NCBI RefSeq assembly: GCF_910594985.1
Contig: NZ_CAJVCE010000003.1
Coordinates: forward strand, 372,001 to 436,000
Length of the DNA stretch: 64,000 bases
DNA from: Paenibacillus allorhizosphaerae
GTDB lineage: Bacteria > Bacillota > Bacilli > Paenibacillales > NBRC-103111
Reading direction: 5' to 3'
This document shows, piece after piece, positions 10,163 through 17,865 of this stretch (positions are counted from its first letter, which is position 1; each line of letters begins with the position of its first letter). The notes beneath the pieces are model-generated. The model was not told where the DNA came from and searched no databases. It saw nothing but the letters and a program-made list of their open reading frames with translations. Made by a program: the position numbers and the translations under genes.

Positions 10163-10186
10163 TGATTTCCGTTCCGCACTTTGCGA

Positions 10187-10597
10187 CTAGCGACGGCGCA
10201 ACCGTTTGAACTGGTAATACAGGAAGCAGCCGACGCAAAAGCCGCAAATCGCCACGAACGCCGCAAGCGCGACCATCCCGGCGAACACATAGCCGAGCCA
10301 ACCGTCCGGATTCGCCCAAAAGCACAAAATCGATATCGTCAGCAGGATGACCGCGATCGCGTTATTAAACCGCTGGAGCTCGCTGGATTCGGTCTGCGCT
10401 CCCGCAATGCGGCTCTGCAGCAGCGGGGCGGCTAGCTGGACAATCAGATTGCCGCGGATCCCCTGCCAAAGCCCAAGCACTTGAATCGCCCACAGCACAA
10501 CAAGGATAACCGGCTGCTGCAAAATGATCGCCAGCAGGATCAAAAGCACCATGCCGGCCTGATTGGCGCGAACATATGGAATCGGAATTTCTTTCAT
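10187..10597 (-). CDS. DUF4395 family membrane protein
   Basis: 136 residues. The ATG at 10597 has a GAGGGGGA ribosome site 7 nt upstream. The opening (PIPYVRANQAGMVLLILLAII), the segment QVLGLWQGIRGNL and the C-terminal CGFCVGC next to a last hydrophobic stretch fit the DUF4395 family. Four hydrophobic segments are visible (about 14-32, 32-47, 80-94, 100-125). The close C-x-x-C-x-x-x-C cluster near the membrane suggests a thiol role, but no biochemical function is established for the family as far as I know. It starts 30 bp after the topB stop on the same strand and ends at a terminator, so the two are probably cotranscribed. Confidence 0.75.
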   Translation of the reverse strand: MKEIPIPYVRANQAGMVLLILLAIILQQPVILVVLWAIQVLGLWQGIRGNLIVQLAAPLLQSRIAGAQTESSELQRFNNAIAVILLTISILCFWANPDGWLGYVFAGMVALAAFVAICGFCVGCFLYYQFKRLRRR

Positions 10598-10627
10598 TGC
10601 AAATCCCCCTCGTTTCCCATCGGTAAT

Positions 10628-13012
10628 TTAGGAATTTGTTGGCTCCAGCACCAGTTGCCCGGTGCTGCGGTCATGCAGCAATAGCCGGCCTTCCACGGCA
10701 CGGCCCTGGTCGTCTTGGAGCTGCATCTGCATCGTACGGCCGTGCTTGAGCAGGAAGCTCACGTCCGCATCGTTCAACGACGCGCCGAAGCTGTCCTTCC
10801 AGACGACAAAGCCGCACCCGGCTTTGTACTCGCTGCAGCCGTAGCCACGCCGGCCGCGAATAATATGCCCGCGGCAGCCCGCGCGCGGACACGGCCCGAT
10901 CGGCGCGAGCGCTATCGCCGCGCCGGTCGTCTCACCCGCGCGCGCCGCTGGCGCCGGGTTTGCTGCCACGGCCGCCGGCTCCGCTTGGCGGCCTTTTGCC
11001 GCTGCGCTGCTGCCGGAGGCGCCGCGCTTCGTCTTGGCGGCGCCCGGCGCAGCCGCTTCACGGCCGGCTGCGCCCCCGCCGCTGTCCGGCGCGGATTTCG
11101 CGGCCGCGCCGGCGCGTTTGCGGCGAGGCGCGGGGGCCGTCTCGCCCTCGAACGCCTGCTTCGCTACGCGTGCCTGCCCCCGCACCTTTTCAACGATCAA
11201 GGCGGCGAACTTCTTGACGTTTTGCATGAACGTCTCGTCCGAGGCCGAACCGCGCGCAATTTCGTTGAGCCGCCGCTCCCAGTGCCCAGTCATCTCAGGC
11301 GAGGTGAGCAGCTCAACCCCGGCGCCGCGGATCAGTTCGACCGCGGTGCGGCCCTTCTGCGTAATCGCGATCCGCTTGCCCTGCATGATGACGTAGCCGA
11401 CCTGCTTCAGCCGCTCGATGACGGAAGCGCGGGTCGCCGGCGTGCCAAGCCCCGAATCTTTCATCGCATCGCGAAGCTCCTCATCCTCGATCTGCTTGCC
11501 GGCGCTTTCCATGGCTTTCAGCAGCGTACCTTCGGTATACGCCTTCGGAGGCTGCGTTTCCTTCTCCTTCGCGGCGCTTTCCTTACAGAGTACCTGCTGC
11601 TGCGGGTCAAGCGAGAAAGGCGTGCTGATTTCCTCCTCCGCCGCCTCCTCGCCGTCGTCCGCATCCTTGTCCGTCTTCGCGCCGCGGCTTTTCGCCGGCT
11701 TCTCCTTCTTCTGGTCGGTATAGATGACCTTCCATCCGGGAGCGAGCAGCTGCTTCACCGTGCTTTTGAACCGCTCTCCCTCCGCCTCCGTCAACACCGT
11801 GTGCACTTTGTAGGAAGCCGCCGGGTAAAAATGCGATAAAAACCGACGCACAATCAAGTCATACAGCTTTTGTTCGTCGGGAGGCAACGTACCGGGCATT
11901 TTATGCGTCGGCAAAATCGCATGGTGATCTTCCACTTTCCCCGGGTTGCAAACCGCTTTGTTATTTTTATGCACAAGCTTCCGGTCCGCATCCTGCACGA
12001 GCGGGGCATAGCTTGTTCGGGCCAGTTGATCGAGCGTCCGGTGCATCTCGGGAATATTTTGTTCCGTTACGTAATTCGAGTTAGTCCGCGGATAGCTGAT
12101 CGCCTTGTGCTTCTCATATAGCGCCTGGGCGAGATCCAGCGTCTTTTTGGCGGAAAACCCGAACTTCGCATTCGCCTCCCGCTGCAGCAGCGTCAGGTCG
12201 TACAACTTGAACGGATATTCTTTCGTATCCTTCACCTCATACGATTCGATCCGTCCTGTTTTACCCCGTACCTTATCCGCAAGCGCGGCAGCCTTCTCGC
12301 CGTCGGTCAACTTGTCTCCTTGCCACAAACCGCGGTAAGCGGTCTCCCCCTGCTCGAACCAAGCCTCCACCTCATAAAACTTATTTGAAGTAAAGGCTTC
12401 GATCTCTTTTTGCCGGTCATACAGCAGCGCCAGCACCGGCGTTTGCACACGGCCGACCGACAGCAGCTCGTTATGTTTGGTAGTAAACGCGCGCGAGCCG
12501 TTCATGCCGATAAGCCAGTCCGCTTCGCTGCGGGCTTTGGCCGCCCGGGTCAAATTATCGAACTCCGAGCCTTCCTTCAGCTCCGCAAATCCTTTGCGAA
12601 TCGTTTCCGGCGTCAAGTCGGAAATCCACAGCCGTTTCACGGGATGCTTCAGCCTCAAATGCCGCTGAATCAGCGAAAAAATATGCTGCCCCTCCCGCCC
12701 GGCATCGCAAGCATTGACGAGTGCCGCGCTGCGTTTGGACAGCTCGGCGATCACTTTCAGTTGATCCTTCGTCTTCGGGTTCGGCACGAGCTTGAACTGC
12801 TCGGGTACGATCGGCAGATCGTTGAAATTCCATCGCTTATACCGATCATCGTAAGCATCCGGCTCGGCGAGTCCGATCAAATGCCCGATCGCCCAAGTAA
12901 TGATGTACGATTCGCCTTCGATATAAGTGCGATGATTTTTGGCTTTCGGGTCGATCGCCGCGGCTATGTTGCGGCCCATGTCCGGTTTTTCCGCGATAAT
13001 CAATGTCTTCAT
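10628..13012 (-). CDS. topB: DNA topoisomerase III
   Basis: 794 residues. Type IA topoisomerase: it cuts one DNA strand through a 5'-phosphotyrosyl link and relaxes or decatenates DNA. A TOPRIM domain lies at residues 1-140 with the metal-binding DAGREGQ (103-109). SVGRVQTP (185-192) is the family signature, and the catalytic tyrosine is Tyr307 in AISYPRT. The core continues to about residue 600. It is followed by an Ala/Pro/Lys-rich low-complexity linker (about 620-690) and a C-terminal zinc-finger-like part (CPRAGCRGHIIRGRRGYGC). The linker is unusually rich in alanine and GC compared with the rest of the gene. The family call is secure. Its partner gene downstream is the DUF4395 protein. 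Confidence 0.96.
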   Translation of the reverse strand: MKTLIIAEKPDMGRNIAAAIDPKAKNHRTYIEGESYIITWAIGHLIGLAEPDAYDDRYKRWNFNDLPIVPEQFKLVPNPKTKDQLKVIAELSKRSAALVNACDAGREGQHIFSLIQRHLRLKHPVKRLWISDLTPETIRKGFAELKEGSEFDNLTRAAKARSEADWLIGMNGSRAFTTKHNELLSVGRVQTPVLALLYDRQKEIEAFTSNKFYEVEAWFEQGETAYRGLWQGDKLTDGEKAAALADKVRGKTGRIESYEVKDTKEYPFKLYDLTLLQREANAKFGFSAKKTLDLAQALYEKHKAISYPRTNSNYVTEQNIPEMHRTLDQLARTSYAPLVQDADRKLVHKNNKAVCNPGKVEDHHAILPTHKMPGTLPPDEQKLYDLIVRRFLSHFYPAASYKVHTVLTEAEGERFKSTVKQLLAPGWKVIYTDQKKEKPAKSRGAKTDKDADDGEEAAEEEISTPFSLDPQQQVLCKESAAKEKETQPPKAYTEGTLLKAMESAGKQIEDEELRDAMKDSGLGTPATRASVIERLKQVGYVIMQGKRIAITQKGRTAVELIRGAGVELLTSPEMTGHWERRLNEIARGSASDETFMQNVKKFAALIVEKVRGQARVAKQAFEGETAPAPRRKRAGAAAKSAPDSGGGAAGREAAAPGAAKTKRGASGSSAAAKGRQAEPAAVAANPAPAARAGETTGAAIALAPIGPCPRAGCRGHIIRGRRGYGCSEYKAGCGFVVWKDSFGASLNDADVSFLLKHGRTMQMQLQDDQGRAVEGRLLLHDRSTGQLVLEPTNS

Positions 13013-13329
13013 CGTATCAATCTCTCTCCTGTTTCAAAACGCGATATTCCGTCCGCAACGTATAAGCGTTACTGATATTATAACATATCGCCGTTTTCGT
13101 CCACACGAAATTTCCCGAAGGCGTGCAAACGGAGATCCCTTCAATGATATGACTTTATACCGGCGAACTCTGTTGATGGAGATAGAAAGCATCGTTTTTC
13201 GGACAATGAGCATGCTTTGTTTGCTAAGGAAGTTCCTCGTATTCAATAACTTTGGCATACGCCATCCCGCAGCAAAGCCGATGTATATACAGTGACCATA
13301 GGTCATCTCGTCTCATAGAAAGCTCGACC
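13013..13329. other. Intergenic region upstream of topB, no gene seen
   Basis: A minus-strand TATAAT near 13078-13083 could be the topB -10 box, though no good -35 was found. A small palindrome TGACC-ATA-GGTCA lies at 13294-13306. Frames of up to 90 codons in both directions have no ribosome site or family features. Confidence 0.4.
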
Positions 13330-13824
13330 CTACGGCATCAGCAGCTTATCGACCGAAGCGGAAAAATCTTCCCATGACGATGAATAGCTTATATTCATCC
13401 CCCAGCCGGCTTTTCTGAGCTTTTCGGCGAGCTGCAACAGCTTTTCCTGCTCACGCGCATTCAGCGGCTGCGCAGGATACAAATCCCCATTACCGCGGTA
13501 CCGGTCCAGGAAGTTTTGCAAATCGTACATTTTATTTGTGACGTCTTGGGGAAAAGCAATAATTTGCTTCGACAGCTTGAGCACTTGATCAATTCCTTCA
13601 AGTGCATCATCTAATTTTTCATAAGCATACGTGCCGTCTTCCCAGTTATGCGTGCCGGCTAAGCTGATATACCCCTCCAACTGAACGAGGTTGCCTTGAA
13701 TGGAAACGAATGCAATTCGGGACGCCGTATCGGTCAATTTCCGATTTTGCGCAACAATCCATGACACTAATACAATGATTAGAACGCAAAAGATCGGCAA
13801 TAGGAATTTCATAACTCGGCTCAT
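13330..13824 (-). CDS. Membrane-anchored hypothetical protein
   Basis: About 164 residues if started at the ATG at 13824; the frame is open further up to 13932, but that upstream part reads as the tail of a DinB-like relic. One membrane segment follows the start (FLLPIFCVLIIVLVSWIV). The rest, about 130 residues, is a mainly helical domain that should lie outside the membrane, with conserved-looking aromatic and acidic residues (YAYEKLDDALEGIDQVL, KAGWGMNISYSSSWEDFSASVDKLL). I do not recognise a family. The ribosome site before 13824 is weak (GGA about 12 nt upstream), so the start is uncertain. It stands alone between topB and the sugar-transport cluster. Confidence 0.6.
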   Translation of the reverse strand: MSRVMKFLLPIFCVLIIVLVSWIVAQNRKLTDTASRIAFVSIQGNLVQLEGYISLAGTHNWEDGTYAYEKLDDALEGIDQVLKLSKQIIAFPQDVTNKMYDLQNFLDRYRGNGDLYPAQPLNAREQEKLLQLAEKLRKAGWGMNISYSSSWEDFSASVDKLLMP

Positions 13825-13866
13825 TTCATCAATTCCAATCGGTTTAAATCTCAAACCTTTCCGCAT

Positions 13867-14030
13867 CCAAAATGCTTCCACTTGCTTGATATGATGCTCG
13901 TCATGATGAATGAACACATCTACGAACGTCATGAATGTAAATGGCTCGTCGTCGATCGTAAATTGAACAATTCGTCATATTTCTCCTGCAACTGAATCAG
14001 CAGTTCTTGACGAGTTGCAATAACATCATC
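13867..14030 (-). pseudogene. Frameshifted relic of a DinB-like gene
   Basis: On the minus strand one frame gives DDVIATRQELLIQLQEKYDELF, and the neighbouring frame continues FTIDDEPFTFMTFVDVF and then HHDEHHIKQVEAFW. Read together these resemble the C-terminal half of DinB-superfamily proteins, where an HxxxHxxQ-type motif ligates metal. The joining point is near 13960-13970. There is no N-terminal half upstream: a terminator at 14098 intervenes. The call rests on motif likeness only, so the exact family is uncertain. Confidence 0.45.
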
Positions 14031-14097
14031 GATCAAACATACCACAAAAAACCACTAGATATAAACATACGTTCCATTATGACTGTGAGGAACACAG

Positions 14098-14141
14098 AAA
14101 ACCTTCCCCATCTGGAAGTAATCTCGATGGGGAAGGTTTTT
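14098..14141 (-). terminator. Terminator of the sugar ABC transporter operon
   Basis: AAAACCTTCCCCAT (14098-14111) is a perfect 14-bp inverted partner of ATGGGGAAGGTTTT (14127-14140), with T-runs on both sides. It lies about 100 bp downstream of the last permease gene and can work in both directions. Confidence 0.92.
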
Positions 14142-14243
14142 CGATAAACAATCTTGTCGAACGCCTTTGACGCGACAGGCCGGCTTTCCACGTTATATTG
14201 AAATCTAGGCTGCCTAAGCACCGTAGAAGGTTGACCGCTCTCC

Positions 14244-15113
14244 CTACTCCTTTAAAGATCCAACCATGGCGCCCTTGACGAAATACTTTTGAAGGAACGG
14301 GTACACGATCAAAATCGGCGCGGTAGCGAAAAGCGTAATGCCAGCCTTCAGCATTTCCGGAGTCAGTAGGCCGGCCAATTCAGTCGTGTTGGCCACATTA
14401 CTGGCTTGTTCCTCGACGATCAGGTTGCGCAGAAGCACCTGCAACGGAAGCAGGTCTTTGCTGCGGATGAAGATCAGCGCGCTGAAATACGAATTCCACT
14501 GGCCAACCGCATGAAATAGCGCGACCGTGGCGACAACCGGCGCCGACAGCGGGAGCGCGATTCGTGAGAATACGCCGAGCTCGCTGCAACCGTCGATTTT
14601 CCCGGCGTCGAACATTTCGCTCGAGATCCCTTGGAAGAACGTCTTCATAATAATGACGTTGAAGGCATTTAAGGCTCCGGGAATCATGAGCGCCCATAGC
14701 GTGTTTTCCATGCCGAGCCCGCGTACGACCAGGTAGTTCGGGATGAGCGGGGCTGAGAAAACGAAGGTGACGATGATGCCTCGCAGCACCCACCTCCGAC
14801 CTCTCATTTTCGGACGCGATAACGAATACGCCAGCGTCGAGGTGAAAGCGAGACAAATGAGCGTACCCAAAACCGTAATGTAGACGCTCACGCCCAAAGA
14901 CTTCCATATGTTGCCCATCGCAAAAATCGTACGGTAAACTTCGACGTTAAAGCCTTTCGGCCAAAATGCAACGAGCTTCGCGTTTGCATAAACCGGAGCG
15001 CTGAGCGACACGGCGGCCAGATGCACGATCGGGGCAATCATCGTCAAACAGAGCACCACGAACATCGCGCCGTTCACCAGCGGAAACAAACGGAGTTTTT
15101 TTTGTACCGGCAA
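14244..15113 (-). CDS. Carbohydrate ABC transporter permease (LplC/YtcP type)
   Basis: About 289 residues. The frame opens at a TTG at 15119, but a second TTG at 15113 has the better distance (8 nt) from AAGGAGG. Six membrane segments are visible. The EAA loop typical of these permeases is near residues 175-195 (EMFDAGKIDGCSELGVFSRIALPLSAP), which docks the ATPase. The C-terminus ends FLQKYFVKGAMVGSLKE, a hallmark of the LplC/YtcP group. It should form the membrane channel together with the permease encoded just upstream (46-bp gap). No ATPase gene is in the cluster; such systems usually use a shared MsmX-like ATPase encoded elsewhere. The substrate is probably an oligosaccharide or a sugar derivative but cannot be read from sequence. 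Confidence 0.92.
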   Translation of the reverse strand: MPVQKKLRLFPLVNGAMFVVLCLTMIAPIVHLAAVSLSAPVYANAKLVAFWPKGFNVEVYRTIFAMGNIWKSLGVSVYITVLGTLICLAFTSTLAYSLSRPKMRGRRWVLRGIIVTFVFSAPLIPNYLVVRGLGMENTLWALMIPGALNAFNVIIMKTFFQGISSEMFDAGKIDGCSELGVFSRIALPLSAPVVATVALFHAVGQWNSYFSALIFIRSKDLLPLQVLLRNLIVEEQASNVANTTELAGLLTPEMLKAGITLFATAPILIVYPFLQKYFVKGAMVGSLKE

Positions 15114-15158
15114 AGGCAATGCCTCCTTCCCGTAGTTCGGCTGCCGAGACGGCGCCGG

Positions 15159-16058
15159 TCAGTATATGCTCTCCCCTGTTGTTTTTCGGCTCAGCGTGTT
15201 CAGTCCGACCACAAGCAGCAGGCCTACCAGCGACTTGAAGATGCCGATCGCCGTCGTCAGGCTGAACTGAGCTCCCAGCAAACCGACGCGATATACATAC
15301 GTGTCGATGACTTCCCCGACATCGCGGACGAGCGGATTCAGTAAGATCAGCACCTGCTCGACGTTGGAGTCGAGCACATGGCCAACCCGCAGCAGGAATA
15401 GGACGACGATTGCCGGCAGCAGCGACGGAAGTGTAATCGACCACATTTGACGGAACCGTCCGGCTCCGTCCACCATGGCTGCCTCGTACAGATTCGGGTT
15501 GATGCCCGACAGCGCAGCCAAATAGATGATCATGCCCCAGCCCATCTCCTTCCAGATCCCGATCGAAACGAGAATGCTGCGGAAATATTCCGGTTGCGTC
15601 AAATAATCTTTCGCCGGCAGCCCAAACCAACCGGATATCGTGTTCAGAAAGCCGTCAATCGTCAGCAGATTGATGAAAAGGCTTCCGACGATAACCCAGG
15701 ACAAAAAGTGCGGAAGATAAAGCAGCGTCTGCACCGACCGCTTGAACCATATCCTGCGTATTTCGTTCAGGAGCAAAGCCAGCACTAGCGGTGCCGGGAA
15801 GCCGAACAGGATCGAATACAGGCTGATGAGCAGCGTATTGATCAAAATGTGATAAAACTCCGCATACGTAAACATGCTGGCGAAATGCCGGAATCCGACC
15901 CAGGGACTATCGGCAATCCCGGAAAATATGCTGTAATCCTGAAAAGCGATTACGTTTCCGAGCATCGGAACGTATTTGAATACGACAAAATGCAGGATGC
16001 CCGGAAGCGCAATTAGCCATAGCAGAAGCGAATCATCAGATGTAAGTCTCTTAAGCAT
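15159..16058 (-). CDS. Carbohydrate ABC transporter permease (LplB/YteP type)
   Basis: About 299 residues from the ATG at 16058, which has GGAGG 8 nt upstream; a GTG two codons earlier is too close to that site. Six membrane segments are visible. The N-terminal part has the typical HFVVFKYVPMLGNVIAFQDY, and the EAA loop lies near residues 195-215 (NLYEAAMVDGAGRFRQMWSITLPSL). The C-terminus GLNTLSRKTTGESIY is usual for this group. It is the first permease after the binding-protein gene (80-bp gap) and pairs with the permease encoded downstream. Confidence 0.92.
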   Translation of the reverse strand: MLKRLTSDDSLLLWLIALPGILHFVVFKYVPMLGNVIAFQDYSIFSGIADSPWVGFRHFASMFTYAEFYHILINTLLISLYSILFGFPAPLVLALLLNEIRRIWFKRSVQTLLYLPHFLSWVIVGSLFINLLTIDGFLNTISGWFGLPAKDYLTQPEYFRSILVSIGIWKEMGWGMIIYLAALSGINPNLYEAAMVDGAGRFRQMWSITLPSLLPAIVVLFLLRVGHVLDSNVEQVLILLNPLVRDVGEVIDTYVYRVGLLGAQFSLTTAIGIFKSLVGLLLVVGLNTLSRKTTGESIY

Positions 16059-16138
16059 ATTCACACCCTCCGTGATTAGCCCTCAGACTCGAATGCGTCA
16101 ACTGAACAACCGCTCGGTCGGCGCGTCCGATTCCGAAA

Positions 16139-17713
16139 TTATTTTTTGTGGAAATTGTTATACCAGTCGGTTGCTTCCTTGATGGCGGCGTCGCCACCCC
16201 GGCGCTTCCATTCGGCCACAAATTTGTCGAATGCGGAATCGACATCCTCTTTGCCGAGAATCGTTTTCGCGAACATGTCGAGGAACAGCGTCCCTGCAGT
16301 ACCGGTTCCGGGCGCCAGTTCAGGATGGGTTTTCAAGCTTTCCAGTGTCGGCATGTGAAGCGCATCGTTTTTGATCACATTTCCCGCCGCTGTCTTGATG
16401 CCCTCCTTGATTGCCCCCGAATTTGGAATGACATCCAGAAGCTTCGGCAGCATCCTTCCGTCTCCGCGCGGATTGATCGACAGCTGATAGAATACGGAAG
16501 CGTCGTTATCCTTGTTGGCAGGGTCGGTCAAATTCCATATCGGTTTGTTGTTTTCCATCTTGTAATTGTAATCCTTGATTCCGAGCGCGAAGAATTGCTC
16601 CGCTTCGTCCGACCAAGCCCAGTTGAGAAACTTGATGACGTCCTCGGCATTTTTATTTTTCGCCGGTACCACCCAAACAAAGTAGATCTGATCCGATTGT
16701 GGTGAAATCCCTTTGCCCTTCGGCCCTTCCGCCGCGCTGACCATCGACACCTTGGCGTTTTTTTCATTGACGTAATACTCGGGGAGCCCCCAGTTGGAAT
16801 TGTAGTTCGTTACATCATGGACCCACATGCCTCCCTTCCCCTGCTTGATGCCGGCTTCCCAATCCGCCGCTTTGTTCGTGAACAGGTTTGGGTTGATGTA
16901 GCCCTTATCGTATAAGCTTTTCCAAAACTTAAGGGCATCTTTGATTTCAGGCTGTATCATGCCCGGCTCCAGTTTGCCGTTCTTGAAATACCACGTCCCC
17001 GGCTCCGCACCGAATTCGGTGAAGAACAAATTGGAATAAATCAGATTCTCGCGGACATAAAATCCGTACTCGTCGTTCGGGTCGCCGTTGCCGTTCATGT
17101 CCTCTTTTTTGACGGCCTCAAAGAACTTCAAGAAATCGTCAACCGTTTTCGGCGCCTTCATGCCCAGCTTGTCCAGCCAATCCTGCCGGATGTACACGAC
17201 GCGGGAAGCCGGAAGCGCTGACAGTGCCGGAATGCCGTAAATTTTGCCGTCCTTGCTTACCCTCGGGCTTTTCCACGCTTCTTCGGGAATTTTTTTCTTC
17301 AGGTTTTGTCCGTATTTTTCAATAAGAGGGGTTAAATCCTGAAAAACGCCTTTGTCGACCGCACCTGGATGCATCGTCGAATTGATGCTGTCGGTCCGAA
17401 CCAGGTCGGGAAGATCACCGGACGCGAAGCGCACCGTCATCTGTTGGGTAAAATCGTTTCCGTGGCCCAAAAATTCAAATTTCAAGTTGTAACCGGACAG
17501 CTTGGACAGTTCCTTAATGTAGCGGTCGTCGTCCTTTACCTGCATCGCGTACTTGGCGTTGGAGTGCGAGAGCAGGATGTTCAAGTTTTTCGGCGCCCCG
17601 CTGCTTCCGGCAGCAGTCCCGCTCTCCTGCGGGCCTCCACAGCCAGCTACGACGACCGTTGTGAACAGCGATACGGCGAACAGGGAAGCAAAAGTCTTTT
17701 TCGTTCGGATCAT
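16139..17713 (-). CDS. Extracellular solute-binding lipoprotein of a sugar ABC transporter (LplA/YtcQ type)
   Basis: 524 residues. The ATG at 17713 has GGAAGGAG 9 nt upstream. It carries a lipoprotein signal peptide with lipobox VAGC (Cys at about residue 25), so the mature protein is tethered to the outer face of the membrane. The length, the linker (GGPQESGTAAGSSG) and motifs such as YGIPALSA with VYIRQDWLDKLGMKAPKTVDDF are those of family-1 solute-binding proteins for oligosaccharides in Bacillales. A possible promoter on the minus strand reads TTGCGC, 17 bp, CATAAT in the 150-bp gap behind the AraC-type gene. It captures substrate for the two downstream permeases. Confidence 0.94.
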   Translation of the reverse strand: MIRTKKTFASLFAVSLFTTVVVAGCGGPQESGTAAGSSGAPKNLNILLSHSNAKYAMQVKDDDRYIKELSKLSGYNLKFEFLGHGNDFTQQMTVRFASGDLPDLVRTDSINSTMHPGAVDKGVFQDLTPLIEKYGQNLKKKIPEEAWKSPRVSKDGKIYGIPALSALPASRVVYIRQDWLDKLGMKAPKTVDDFLKFFEAVKKEDMNGNGDPNDEYGFYVRENLIYSNLFFTEFGAEPGTWYFKNGKLEPGMIQPEIKDALKFWKSLYDKGYINPNLFTNKAADWEAGIKQGKGGMWVHDVTNYNSNWGLPEYYVNEKNAKVSMVSAAEGPKGKGISPQSDQIYFVWVVPAKNKNAEDVIKFLNWAWSDEAEQFFALGIKDYNYKMENNKPIWNLTDPANKDNDASVFYQLSINPRGDGRMLPKLLDVIPNSGAIKEGIKTAAGNVIKNDALHMPTLESLKTHPELAPGTGTAGTLFLDMFAKTILGKEDVDSAFDKFVAEWKRRGGDAAIKEATDWYNNFHKK

Positions 17714-17865
17714 CTTACATGCTCCTTCCGAATTTCGTCTAGGGAAGCACCCTTGCTAAGTATTATGGGAACGGTTAGACTTCCGCGCAATTGTCATTTC
17801 TTTGGATCGATAAGGATGAATAATGATAATCAAAATGACAAGTAAAGATAAATCCGCTTTTCTCC

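Noticed and set aside
10715-11839. 374-codon plus-strand frame opposite topB
   Set aside because: It arises from the GC-rich Ala/Pro linker of topB, and its translation is mostly Arg/Ala.
14033-14221. 62-codon minus-strand frame after the sugar permease gene
   Set aside because: It runs straight through the strong terminator at 14098-14141 and lacks a ribosome site.
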